A stretch of DNA of 48,776 nt from Nemertoderma westbladi (GCA_032718475.1 JAUCBJ010005496.1:1-48776), one strand, 5' to 3'. Counted from the first letter of the stretch, positions 22,990 through 34,079 are shown. Made by a program: numbers and translations. Notes: generated by a model not told the origin, from the sequence alone.

Positions 22990-24590
22990 AGTTTTTGTAA
23001 CTAGTTTTGTATAATTTAATTTAATAAAGACGCCGCACCTATAATTAATAATTAAACAATTACAATTATTAATATCATATTTTATTTAAAATTACTATTT
23101 TTAATTTATAATTCTGCGTAAATATTGGTAACGGAATGATGATGATATTCAGAACATGATGTAGAAATCGGAATCATTATAATGAGTGATTGATTATGTA
23201 AAACTTAATTATTATAAATCACGTAGTAATTAGTTTACTAATAAATAACCGCAACAACTTATATGATTGGTAGTTGAAAATTAAAAAAATATATATATTT
23301 TATGTAATTATCTTTTATTTAGGCCCAAACTCACAAAAAGTGGCCAAAAACGTTTCCCACACGATTCGACTTAATTTTAGAATGAAATTTTTTTTGGAAC
23401 CTAGAAAAGTTATGTATATTTTTGAAGATAATTTTATGGTCCAACAGATGCACAAAAAATCATACTGCCACTCCGACTTTGAACGATTTTACAGACCTTT
23501 TAGTACTAAAAAATGCAGGTTTTTCAATTTTCCAAAAAAGTTCATTGCATTGTGGGGGATGTATTTTGACTTCTACTGGGTGTATTTCAACAAGTTATAG
23601 CTCATTTTAAAGCTAAATAATAGAGGAATGCAATGGAATAACTTCCAAATTGTTTTATTGATATCATATTTAAATAAAACAATAGATAATATACCACTAT
23701 TTTTGACAATTACTTGTCCCAAACGGTAACAACTGAATTCACCAATAGGTTTTTATTGGGATTCTATAAACTAAATTCTTATTTGAAAGGAAAATCTTCA
23801 AGAAGTGGAATGTTCCAGATATTACGAAAAAATACTAAACACAACCGGAGATATGGCTGGTTTTATACGTGCGAGTCAATTATGTCAATTAGGATTGTCC
23901 CATGTGTAACACCAAGTGCACTGCTTTACCATGCTCTAGAATCAGTTCTAACAAACTTGATATGAAGATTCAAATATCAGAAGATAGCCAAGTTCTTGGT
24001 CTTTTGCGTGAGTAATCATTTGTGGCAACAATTGACTATGGAATAGACTTTAGTTGCTTTTACATTTATCAGCATGAGCTTTGTCCCACCTGTAACAAAA
24101 GCTGTAACACAAAAAATCGTTACAAGCGGGACGTCCCACATGTAACATGTAAATCGAATAATTTTGGGCTACAGAATGGGACATGTCTCACCTGTAACAC
24201 TTTAGTTGTGCTGACTTTTTATAATATTGATAAGACTGTAGGTCATGCACACAGAACAGCAGTATTAACTGTGATTGGTACTTACCTACCTACAGTAGTA
24301 CTGGTGACAGTATCAGTGCTGCCTCTTTATTGCGTTTGATTCGAAGTTATTGGATCTACAGATCTGCGCAGTGTATAGAGATTACTATTGACTACTAAAC
24401 AAACTAATCCTAACCAGAACCAGTTATAAGACACTGATACAGACACTATGTGACTACGGTATGGAATAGAGACCACATTTCATTACTTATTAGACATCAA
24501 CTTGCCGTTCCGGTATCAAGATACTGATAGTAAATAAAAATAGGACTAATAATACTGATCTGTCTTATATGGAATGCGGTCCATCTTAGA
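22990..24590. other. Non-coding stretch with short TGTCCCA/TGTAACA motifs
   Basis: No domain recognised. Four or more copies of a TGTCCCAC-N-TGTAACA motif occur between 23895 and 24200 and in inverse between 26040 and 26150. GCCCAAACTCACAAAAAGTGG (first 20 bases quoted: GCCCAAACTCACAAAAAGTG) at about 23322 has an inverted partner at about 26296. The segment 23320-26330 may therefore be bounded by decayed inverted ends. Open frames at 23274-23600 and 24022-24339 are not convincing. Confidence 0.45.
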
Positions 24591-24628
24591 TCTATCTTCT
24601 GCGATTGGGAGAGGGGAGATTGGGAGCT

Positions 24629-25720
24629 CCGTGAAGGGAGCAGTTAGAGGTGGGAGGGAAAAAAATAAAGGTGCAAGGGGAGCAGTTGGATGTGTGAGGG
24701 GAAAAGGTAGAGGTGCAAGGGGAGCAGTTGGAGGTGCGAGAGGAAAAGGCAGAGGTGCAAGAGGAGCAGTTGGAAGTGTGAGGGGAAAAGGTAGAGGTGC
24801 AAGTGGAGCAGTTGGAGGTGCGAGGGGAAAAGGTAGATGTGGAAGGGGAGCAGTTGGAGGAGCGAGAGGAGTAGTTAGTGCGAGAGCAGTAGGTAGAGGT
24901 GCGAGAGGAGAATGGGAGGATCTGTGGAGGGTGTGGGAGACATGGTGAAAAGTACAGGAGGATCTGTGGAGGGTGTGGGAGACAGGGTGAAAAGTACAGG
25001 AGGATCTGTGGAGGGTGTGTGAGACGGAGTGGGAAGTACATGAGGATCTGCGGAGGGTGTGGGAGACGAAATGGGAAGTACAGGAGGATATGTGGAGGGT
25101 GTGGGAGACGGAGTGGGAAGTACAGGATGATCTGGGGAGGGTGTGGGAGACAGGGTGAGAAGTACAGGAGGATCTGTGGAGGGTGTGGGAGACAGGGTGA
25201 GAAGTACAGGAAGATCAGTGGAGGGTGTGGGGGGGGGGGAGACAGGGTGAGAAGTACAGGAGGATCTGTGGAGGGTGTGGGAAACAGGGTGAGAAGTACA
25301 GGAGGATCTGTGGAGGGTGTGGGAGACAGGGTGAGAAGTACAGGAAGATCAGCGGAGGGTGTGGGGGGGGGGGGCAGGGTGAGAAGTACAGGGGGATCTG
25401 TGGAGGGTGTGGGAGACAGGGTGATAAGTACAGGAGGATCTGTGGAGGGTGTGGGAAACAGGGTGAGAAGTACAAGAGGATCTGAGGAGGGTGATGAAGT
25501 TGGAGTGGAAGGTACAGGTGGATCTGTGGAGGGTGGGGATGAAAGTGATCATGAACAATTTACAGGTTTTGAAGGAGTGGGGGGTATGGGAAGATCCGTG
25601 GCGGCTATACAAGATAACGTTTGGAATACAGGAGAATCTATGGAGGGTGTAGAAGATGGAGTGGGGAGTACAGTACAGGAGGTTCTGTGGAGGGTGGAGA
25701 TGAAACTGATGAACAATTTA
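24629..25720. repeat. Two adjacent 42-bp minisatellites with long open frames
   Basis: From 24629 to about 24925 the unit is 42 bp (GTGCAAGGGGAGCAGTTGGA and 22 more), encoding a 14-residue GARGAVGGARGKGR repeat on the plus strand. From about 24925 to 25720 the unit is also 42 bp (GGAGGGTGTGGGAGACAGGG and 22 more), encoding CGRQGEKYRRICGG in one frame and VRSTGGSVEGVGDR in another. Two G-runs (25226, 25363) move the register. The array ends in non-repeat sequence that still reads GGDETDEQFIGFD then stop. It could be a low-complexity gene or purely non-coding satellite. Confidence 0.8.
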
Positions 25721-25739
25721 TAGGTTTTGACTAACTGCT

Positions 25740-27060
25740 CAGCCATATTATACAGTTATAAACTCGGTAATAAACTCCTCATATTTGTGAATTTTCATAT
25801 AAATCGTCACTAAAGTACCTAAAGTGGTTAAAATGTTTTAATAAACTCTTTATGTTTATTTGATAAACTATAATATTTTATAATTTTTCCAGAAATGGGG
25901 ACCATAAAGATTTATTATGATTGATTTTATTTTCAAATAAGCTTTATTGGGATGTGTTGCTGGGATCACGAATGGCTGCATAGCTCCCACTCAGAGACGA
26001 AATCTAGGTTAATTTAACATTTCAGTGTAATTACAAATGGTGTTACATGGTGGGACAAATTGTTACAGGCATCGGAAATCACCATTCAAGGGCTCTGATT
26101 GGCTGATTTCGGGCGTTACATTGTGGGACAAGTGTTACAGGAATGGACAACTGTTTTTCTCAATTATTTGTTACCATGAGGTCGGGGCTATTGGGAAATT
26201 ACCACCATTGAATTCAGCGCACCAAGAGCTTTCTGGTGATATATAATATTATATACTTTGGGAAACTTTTTTTTACAAAAAAATTATTTTTTTTGGCCAC
26301 TTTTTGTGGTTTTTGTGATTATAAACTCAAATAAAAACAATATTTTTTCTCTTTCCTCGTTTCTTAGATGAATATTTTTTTGTAGCAAACAAATTAATAA
26401 ATAAAACAAAATAGTATTTTATTTCACAATATTTTGGATTCATTTTTAATTTTGAATTCATATTAATATGACAGAAGCTGAAGACGCGTTTTTATAAATA
26501 GGATAATAGTTATTATTCTGGCTGGTTCTGTAACTAATTTCCAAACTGCTTTTAATATGGTTAAATAACCAACATTGTTATAACTGGCACAATGAATAAA
26601 CATCACATACATAATGTACATACACACACACCACCCTACGTACACAATATGACACAAACCAAACTGCACCCCAATGGTATTTCACTATCAAGCTATAGAA
26701 TATTTTATAAAAAATGTCTAAATATTATACAACTGATATTTTATTAAAATGATTTTAAATAAAATTAAATAGGACGAGTTTTATGACCAAGAAAATATAA
26801 ATAAACACAATCCTGAAACATTAGCAGCAGCAGCAGCACTGGCAACATCGCAAAACCAATGTAAAGTAATCCAAAGTAAAAATGCTAATATTATATAATA
26901 TGTACTGCGGAAATCAACTCATAAATATAAAATATTATGATTACATTATAAATAAATATATGACACAATATAATCAATCAATAGAAAATGGCCGCATTGC
27001 TAAATAAATGGCAGCGGAAACTGTCGGAAACCGACGTTTGCGAACTGAAAAATAGGAAAG
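25740..27060. other. Intergenic DNA, no gene seen
   Basis: AT-rich. It holds the inverse cluster of TGTTACA/GTGGGACA motifs (26041-26150) and a short AGC repeat (26823-26836). No coding signal. Confidence 0.5.
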
Positions 27061-27063
27061 GAG

Positions 27064-27106
27064 CAGGTTACAGTGGCACGTTATTCAAAACAAATCAATA
27101 AACGAG
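27064..27106 (+). repeat. Copy of the CAGGTTACAG...AATAAACGAG module
   Basis: A free-standing copy of a module of about 43 bases that is otherwise found inside the foldback at 4459-5040 (twice, inverted), in the MITE at 44893-45110, and at 8112-8156. This copy lies about 160 bases downstream of the calpain stop codon. Confidence 0.6.
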
Positions 27107-27264
27107 GGTAAATAATAGTTAGAGTTTAATTTTTGAAGGTGATCTGCTGTTATTTGCAGATTAATTGTGTCAAGAGAACCGCAAGTGTAGACTAGGCGAG
27201 ATTCGTTATACATAGACCCCATGCTAAACGATACAGAGACAGTGTTGGTAGGGTTACTAGGTTA

Positions 27265-28722
27265 CTAGAGTGGTCTGGGAGCGTGGAGTCCCTCGACATC
27301 GCCCGATATGTGCGGCAGATGCGCCACTCGGGGGGGCCCCCAGTCCCCCAGACTGTCTCCGTGGTACTCGCGATGGGTGAGACGGTGCGAGATGGAGTAG
27401 CCACCGGAGCCCTCCAACTGGGTGAGCACGATGATGGCCTGGCGGTGCAGCGGCGGCACGTTGTCCACGGTGAACAGAGTCGCCCGAGTGGACACCACGT
27501 TGTAGCTGTCCGTGCAGTCGCACTGCACGTGGACCGACCGCGACGGGTGTCGGTTCTCCACGACGACCACTAACCCCGCCCAGCCCTGCGTCAGGTAGTA
27601 GCAGGTCATACCTTGGCGAGCCTCGTGGCGTTGCCCCTTAGTGACGGTGAGTTGGATCATGGCGTCGGCGAGGGCGTGACCGTTTACGGCGATCTGGGAG
27701 ATCGCGAGCGGGTTACTGCTGTGTACGGCTAGCGTGTAGCGGGGTGGAGCGGTGTTCGCGCTGTCTAGCAGCCAATGGTTGAACGCGGTGCAGACAACCG
27801 CGTAGACCCCCGGTTCCAGCATCATACCGCAACCGACGAAGCCTCTAACGGCGCGACGAGAGTTTCCAGCGAGTTTGTAGAATCGCGGAGGCGTCGACAC
27901 GGTGTCAGTTCGAAGGACAATGACGCAGAGATCGAGTTTATTATGTCCCGAGGAGCTCCGACGGGCTCCTTTCTGGAATAAACCGAACTCGACTTCGGTA
28001 GGGGTGAACGCGTTCACTACCGTGATCGTTGTTGGACCGCGGGCGAACGCGGGTAGCGAGCCTCGGAGTCGCGTCTCGTACCAACTCGCTCGGAACTTAC
28101 AGACGTCGACGCAGTCGAAGTATCGCAGCATCGCGTCGAGGGGCATCCAGAAGACGCCCTCCTGGGCGCCGTGGGCGAGTAGGGCGTCGGCCAGGGCGGG
28201 ACTCCACAGGGGCGATCCGTCGGCCCAGTCGCCGCGCCAGGAGACCCGACCCCACGGGTTGCGGAGTCGGACCAGTCGCGTCCCGTCCGGCAGCGTCCGG
28301 ACGTCCAGCACCGAGTAGGCGTGTCTCGGCCGCAGTCCGGACGCCTCGTACTCGGAATCCGGGCGCGACATGTTGCCGCCCCCGCAACTCGCGCCCATCG
28401 GGAACCCGGCGTCCCGGGCGCTTAGCAACGTCGCCCAGACGAGGTCCGCGTCGATCGGGTCCGAGTCCGCGTGCCCAGTCGCCCCCGGGTTCAGGTTGAT
28501 CGTTTCGCAGGGCGCGCCCGTGAGCGTCGCGAGTCCCTCGATGGCTCGCCCCGCCTGCAGCGCGTGGTACCCGCCGTGCAGCTTGGCCAGGGCTTTCTCG
28601 ATCAAGGGGACCCAGAGTTGGCGACGACGGCCCATCGAGTAGACTAAGTTGTTACGCGCGTCGCACGGTAGCAGGTCGTCTACCAGTACCGTCTGCCACT
28701 CACCATCCAGACAGAGTCGCAC
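27265..28722 (-). CDS. CAPN15: Calpain-15 (small optic lobes type), exon 2
   Basis: The 3' coding exon of a calpain-15/SOL cysteine protease: 485 codons plus stop. It begins at a clear 3' splice site (TTCCTTTAACAG before GTGCGACTC on the minus strand) and joins exon 1 in phase 0. It carries the second and third members of the catalytic triad: His in GLRPRHAYSVLDV (residue 487 of the spliced protein) and Asn in RLRNPWG (residue 508). Further family signatures are LIEKALAKLHGGY, GLATLTGAPCE and GASCGGGNM. The rest is the SOL-homology C-terminal part, including HVQCDCTDSYNVVSTR and a terminal GLHAPRPL. The exon is far more GC-rich than its surroundings. Confidence 0.95.
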   Translation of the reverse strand: MRLCLDGEWQTVLVDDLLPCDARNNLVYSMGRRRQLWVPLIEKALAKLHGGYHALQAGRAIEGLATLTGAPCETINLNPGATGHADSDPIDADLVWATLLSARDAGFPMGASCGGGNMSRPDSEYEASGLRPRHAYSVLDVRTLPDGTRLVRLRNPWGRVSWRGDWADGSPLWSPALADALLAHGAQEGVFWMPLDAMLRYFDCVDVCKFRASWYETRLRGSLPAFARGPTTITVVNAFTPTEVEFGLFQKGARRSSSGHNKLDLCVIVLRTDTVSTPPRFYKLAGNSRRAVRGFVGCGMMLEPGVYAVVCTAFNHWLLDSANTAPPRYTLAVHSSNPLAISQIAVNGHALADAMIQLTVTKGQRHEARQGMTCYYLTQGWAGLVVVVENRHPSRSVHVQCDCTDSYNVVSTRATLFTVDNVPPLHRQAIIVLTQLEGSGGYSISHRLTHREYHGDSLGDWGPPRVAHLPHISGDVEGLHAPRPL

Positions 28723-28884
28723 CTGTTAAAGGAATGTACGCCGGTTTAATTACTAATGAAATGATTAAAGACCAAGATAAATAAATGAGGTTTACATAAA
28801 ACCAATGCAATGCATTTGTTGGTTGTTACAATATGACATCAATTTATTCTACTTTTAGTCGAGTCAATCTAGCAAAAAAACCGT

Positions 28885-29555
28885 AAGTATTTCGCAATCA
28901 ATCCGAACCACATATTTTGGATTCTATATTACCTTGTTAATGACCAAAAAAAGTTCTAAAATTATATTTTGAGGATCATATGTTTATTCATGGAAATTTT
29001 ACGTAGATTTGCATAAAACAAGCCGAACAAAAGGAACAGTAAGGAAGAGAAAGTAGCAGCAAATTGGTGATGTTCCAGAATAATTTAATTAATTTCTCAA
29101 TAAGCTGTGATTCAATGGGAAATTAGTAATATTCACACTGGCGTGTTACACATTAATTGCTATATCACGGAAACTAGAAATCGTATCAAATTTTTATATA
29201 TATCAAAAACTTCACGATATATTAAGGTAACTGTTGTAAAAAAAATTACACAATTCCACTGCAAAGATATTTCAAAATTTCCATTAATGTTAGCAAAGAT
29301 TTTTCACATAATAAAATTGTGATTGCTCTATTGATTTTAGGTCTAATTTATTTATTTGTTTTAGCTTAAAAACCACAATAGTTTTTGTACCAGCAAAATT
29401 GGTATTAAAAATGGTTAAATGATTAGACAATATTCTGTTGTTCTGGAATCTAAATTGGTAACTATGTAGAAGTGCATACTTCAGTCAATCGATAGTCATT
29501 TCATTAGAGTAAAGTTTGTCTGTACCAAATTTGGAGAAAATCCCACCAATAGACC
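28885..29555. repeat. Dispersed repeat copy inside the calpain intron
   Basis: Shares collinear blocks with 8375-8900 (TTCGCAATCAATCC, TTTATTCATGGAAAT, AAAGATTTTTCA, ATCGATAGTCAT, CCAAATTTGG), with indels and many substitutions. Class unknown. Confidence 0.6.
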
Positions 29556-30218
29556 CCTTGCTGCTATGTAAGTGTTGTTGCTATGGGTCTCTTTTAGTAT
29601 GAGTTTCAGGAATGTCGATTGCTGACCAACACGTTTACTCTCGCCTGTCGGCTGCCACACGATGCAAAGGATGATCAGTTTCATCAATTTGTAATAATAT
29701 AAACATATTATTTGTTGCGAAGGGCGAATCTTAAATATATATTTCGGGACTTAAACCGCATGGCAATATGGTTGTGGTGATTTCTGTTAAACTTTACGGC
29801 ACTTTTGATTTCTATTCTATTAAATAATTTATTTTATTGTTAAAATTTACTTTATTTCCCGCTCAGTCAATGGGCTACCGGTAAATAATATTTGCATCAT
29901 TTACCTTACCTATATAGGTAAGTGGGGATTGTTGCTCTGGAATCAGCCAACTTTGTACTGTAATAAATACTATTCTGGGGCATTTTATTTACTTACCGAG
30001 TAGCTACGACTAGTTAAATGACATCGAGTAATTAATAATCTTCAAATAAATAATATGTTCCAGAATATTGTGGGTTTATTAAATATAATAAATGGGATGC
30101 CCTGCAGGCTGTAATGGATGCAAATGAAGCATATTTTATTTACCATACAATAAATAGTTATTATTCTTTAATTTCTATTAAATTTACTTTTGATTTTTGT
30201 TCAATACTTAACTTAGTA

Positions 30219-30356
30219 GGGGGCGTTCATAAAGTATGTCACGCACTAGGGGAAGGGGGGGGGGGGGGGGGGGGGTTAGAGATTTCGTGACATTTTGTGA
30301 CAGATTTTGTGTCAAAAATCGGAACAATTTGCGTGGCATACTTTATGAACGCCCCC
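30219..30356. mobile_element. 138-bp MITE with GGGGGCGTTCATAAAGT termini
   Basis: Terminal inverted repeats GGGGGCGTTCATAAAGTATG and, reversed, GGGGGCGTTCATAAAGTATG with a one-base difference just inside. A run of more than 20 G lies directly inside the left end. Flanks read TTAGTA on the left and TTAGGTA on the right, a possible target duplication. The layout (GGGG terminus, CATAAA, GTC, then a G/C homopolymer) resembles the element at 3062-3833. Similar termini occur in many invertebrate genomes, as I recall. Confidence 0.8.
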
Positions 30357-30422
30357 TTAGGTAATTTTACTTTTGTTTCCTATCTATTCCTTCTCTACCA
30401 TAAATATTTTGTGCCGCTGTAC

Positions 30423-31481
30423 CTGGTAGGCTCCTTGCGGGCAGTACTCGTTGGTAACCATCACGTTATAAATCAACTCCGGTTTCTCTGTGAGAACCGC
30501 CAACGCGGAGAGGAACCAACAGTTCCCCAGGACCCCCTGGTGTATATCAGTGGGAAGGGGAGTGTTCCGGAAAACAGTCCACGGAAGGGAGCGTTCGTCC
30601 CGGGAAGTTGCCGCCACACGGTTGGGTCTACGCCACTGTGCCACCGCGCCGCCCCCCTGTGGCTGCGGTCCCGCCCCGTACAGGGATCGCATAGTCGGCG
30701 GGAAGGAATCGTCAACAAAAGGTTCACCGTTCGCCGCGCAGTAGCTGACGATGGATTCCCAGGTGGATCTCGCGTGTTGCACGTCCATGGCTCGTAGTGA
30801 TTCGGCGTCCAACGCTGGCCCGGGCTCCGGGGGCGATGAGCGGCACCCATCGCAGGAGGTGGTCCCGTAGACGTTGATTGTCGTGCACCTGAGACACGTC
30901 CAGGGACGCATTCCTTTCGATTCTTCGCGAATTAATTCCGGTCTACAGTCGCTGCAACTTCCAACATCCTGACTGACCGACGAGTTTATTAATTTACCGC
31001 AAACTCGACATTTCCAAGCGGAACAAACTTCGCAGTTTCTCGAACCTGATCGGTTACTGAACGTACAGAAGTTGCACTCCCAAACAGTAGTTGTTATTGC
31101 GTCTGAACTTCTTATCGAGGTTAAGTCGATCACCGGTATTTCTGCACCGGTACGAATAATTGCACCGTTATATTGCCCGGCTTCGCCGCTATGCCTTGTA
31201 GATCGCGGGTCAGTTTCATCGTCAGAATCCAAAATAACCGATTCGATTCTCTTTTTTAAGCGAATAATTCCGTTGCGTGTCACTTCAGTCAGGGATTCTA
31301 GAACGTCCTTTTTAGGGTAGTTGGGAACTTTTGGTGTATCGCACATCTCGCAGGCTGAGAGGAGTGGGTTGTTAGCGTAGGTGCATTCGCGACAAGACCA
31401 AATGTTGGGGGCATCCAACTCTGATATTGAAGTTTGTTCGGCTCCCATTATGAAATGACCTGTTACTCCGTCTTTAAACAT
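30423..31481 (-). CDS. CAPN15: Calpain-15 (small optic lobes type), exon 1
   Basis: 353 codons, giving a spliced protein of 838 residues with exon 2, somewhat shorter than the human protein (about 1086). RanBP2-type zinc fingers lie at about 28-49 (WSCRECTYANN), 134-155 (WECNFCTFSNR) and 194-215 (WTCLRCTTINV), with an extra CXXC pair set at 158-179. These fingers bind ubiquitin or other partners in the family. The protease domain opens with FVDDSFPP (255) and the catalytic Cys is C321 in QGVLGNCWFLSALAVL. IPVIDLTS (115-122) resembles a SUMO-interacting motif. The longest frame starts at 31481; the ATG at 31448 (residue 12) has the better context (A at -3, G at +4) and may be the real start. 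Calpain-15 is a cytosolic, non-classical calpain. Confidence 0.93.
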
Positions 31482-31571
31482 TGAATTTGCAGATCTGTAT
31501 TCTTTATTACAGTATTATTTATAATTCAGTACCGTAATTACTAAGTTCAATCAAACTACTGTCAGACTGTA

Positions 31572-32175
31572 CAGTCGGGGAGAAGTTCAAATTTCAACTG
31601 AGTTGAAATTTAAAACTTTTTTTTTTAATTCAACTTTTACTGTTTTAAGTTGTAATTTCAACTCTAAAGTGGCAGGAGGTCCAGACCAGCAGACTGGCAG
31701 ACTGCCAGAAGGCCCCCAAGACGCGACAGAAGGCGTGTTTTTGTTATTTTTATCATTGTAACTCGAAAAATTAATCCTCATTACAGCATTAGGCCTACCG
31801 ATGGAATAAAAACTTTCACCGCCGGGATTACTTTTTTAAAAACATTTTAAGTTAGGCCTTACATTTAGGAATTAGCTGAAATCAGGAAATACTACGGGAA
31901 TTAATTAGACGTACCGTATTAAATTACCGCTGTTGCGCTGTATCAGTAGTGTACCGGTATGTCATAATTATTTTACAATGCACAAGGGAATACCAGTAAC
32001 AGAGTAATGGATTACAAATCCATATTTCTGTATTTCCAAACCTACTCCAAAAGGAATTAAAAAAAAAGTTGAATTTTAAACCCTACTCCAAAAGTTGAAT
32101 TTTAATAAAAAGTTGAATTTTAAAAAATAAAGTTGAAATTTCAACTCAGTTCAAAATAGAACTTCTCCCCGACTG
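31572..32175. mobile_element. 604-bp foldback/TIR element
   Basis: Left end CAGTCGGGGAGAAGTTC with following TTTCAACTGAGTTGAAATTT; right end in inverse CAGTCGGGGAGAAGTTCTA with TGAACTGAGTTGAAATTTC. AAGTTGAATTTTAA words repeat inside both halves. No protein is encoded and no clear target duplication is seen; GACTGGCAGACTG words outside both ends confuse the boundary. Confidence 0.65.
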
Positions 32176-32179
32176 CCGA

Positions 32180-32964
32180 CTGGCAGACTGGGACTGCTGT
32201 AGGTACTGAGGTAGGCCTCATTCAGTCATTAGAAATAATTACCGAATTAATCAAGCTCAAACAATTAAATAAAATAAATTAGGTCTAGCTGTATTGAAGA
32301 AATACAGAAATAAGAAATATAGAAATTATGAATACCGTATTATAACGGTGTATCCTGTACAGCTGTACGATACAGTCAACAGTGGTAGGCCTATCAGCCT
32401 ATGGCATAATGCAGTAATGGCGGTATGATTTGGATCGCACTCAGAATGTTCAGTGATAGCTGATAGCTCAGTAGCTGCTGCTGGATTGGCTGATAGGCTC
32501 TACTCAACTCAAAGGACAACTCTACAAAAGTTATGCTTTTTAATGACCGCAGTGATGACCTCCAAAATACATTCCGAGTTGCCAGGATAGTTGCCACCAT
32601 GGAGTAATACATAGTACAAGTTCTAAGTTCACTATCACTACCAGACAGCCAGTAACGAGTAAAAGTGTGTCATAAGAAAACGTGTAAAGCTACAAAATGT
32701 GTAACTCCTAACTGCACACATAATACTTATTATTCCTTAACTTTATATTTTCTCGAGCTTAGTTTCTCATTATTTATGATTGACCAAGACCAATGTCTCC
32801 ATAGGTAACACCCTACATGTTAATTTATTACATAGTTACAATTTATTTGTGTGCATGCAAGTTTAGAAAATGTTTCATAATAAATAAATAAAAAAAATAA
32901 ATAAATAAAAAAAAAAATATTGTTGTTGCTACAGTATGTAAAACATCTGTCGTTCAGATGGATA
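32180..32964. other. Intergenic DNA, no gene seen
   Basis: AT-rich with a run of AAAT repeats near 32878-32918. No coding signal. Confidence 0.5.
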
Positions 32965-34079
32965 TTGTTGCACTAGTGCCGGATTAAGCCTCTGGTGACC
33001 CTAAGGCACATTTTAGTAATTTCCAAAAATGCCCCGCAAATTGATATTTTTCCGCAAACCATTTCAAAAGAACAAGCCGCTAAAAACAACTGAAATTGTG
33101 AAAATGTTGTGAAGGAAGTACATGCACCACATAAGTCTGTAAGTGCTAACGCGGGATTTCCTTGGTAAAGTGACACCATACCAGTGATTTCTGAAAGTAC
33201 CAATGTGCTAACTCAGTAACAGACTTTAGCAACATTTAGCAACACCAATTCTGCACCACCCGCAAGAGGGCTCAAGTGTTCTAAAGTGCTAACTTACTAA
33301 AAACACCAATAACAATAGTAATATTAGCAAAGTTAGGAGTTTGAAGTGATGGTATCTGTAAATCTTGAAAGATAATGATTAGGTGTTTTTGTGTTGAATA
33401 TTTCAAGACACCACACATCATAAAATGCTAACTCATTATTCGTTCTTTGGGATGTGAAAGGATATTGAATATATTATAATATTAATTATGTAATCATTTG
33501 TTTCAAAAATATCAATATTTATTTAGTTTCAACAACGTTAATAGAATCAAAATATTTATATTAAAATTTATGTAACATTACACAACATAGTTTTTCTAAT
33601 GTTTCTTATAGTGTTATTGATTGTTTGAAAATCAAGATGTTCAGAATAAATTTAAATTACATTATTTCAACTTTTCAAATTGGTTAGAAACTGAATTGGG
33701 GGGTGGGGGGGTGTACACACCAAATTTTATACTACCAAGTTTTTGCTAATTTCATTTGTGAAAATGTTCTCAAACATATAAAATATGTTCAATTAAAATA
33801 TTTTATAACGTTCTATATTTTTCATTTTCAAAATAAAATAGAGAATCCTAAAAAATTGTTCTCCTTTTTAAACAATAGAACATACATTTCTGCATTTCCA
33901 ATCGCTGATTTCTCAGGCTACCAAAGGGGGTCAGAACCTTAATGCGCATATAAGACAATGAATGCTTGTATTTATGGATGTACAGTATGTTAGCACTATA
34001 TGATTTCTGCTGACTGGAATTATTTATTTCTGAAACACATTGTCATCTATATTGTGATCTATGGTTGATTAAAAAGCAA

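Larger units (their letters stand above)
28723..30422 (-). other. Calpain-15 intron (phase 0) carrying repeats
   Basis: Donor CAG/GTACAG at 30422-30421 and acceptor TTTAACAG/G at 28724-28723 on the minus strand. The intron holds a diverged copy of the 8375-8900 repeat (about 28885-29555) and a 138-bp MITE (30219-30356). Nothing else is recognisable. Confidence 0.9.

Noticed and set aside
23274-23600. 108-codon frame rich in F, K and Y
   Set aside because: AT-rich composition without any recognised motif; starts inside a suspected inverted repeat end.
24022-24339. Cysteine-rich frame with CPTCNKSC and CLTCN
   Set aside because: The Cys pattern is produced by the repeated TGTCCCACCTGTAAC nucleotide motif, not by a protein family.
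22275-25720. CRISPR-like array
   Set aside because: The repeats are directly adjacent without unique spacers and lie in a eukaryotic genome.
27257-28642. Several long frames on both strands over calpain exon 2
   Set aside because: High GC leaves few stops in every frame; only the calpain frame has family motifs and splice sites.
30297-30850. Plus- and minus-strand frames over calpain exon 1
   Set aside because: Shadows of the calpain frame; one also runs across the MITE end and the splice donor.
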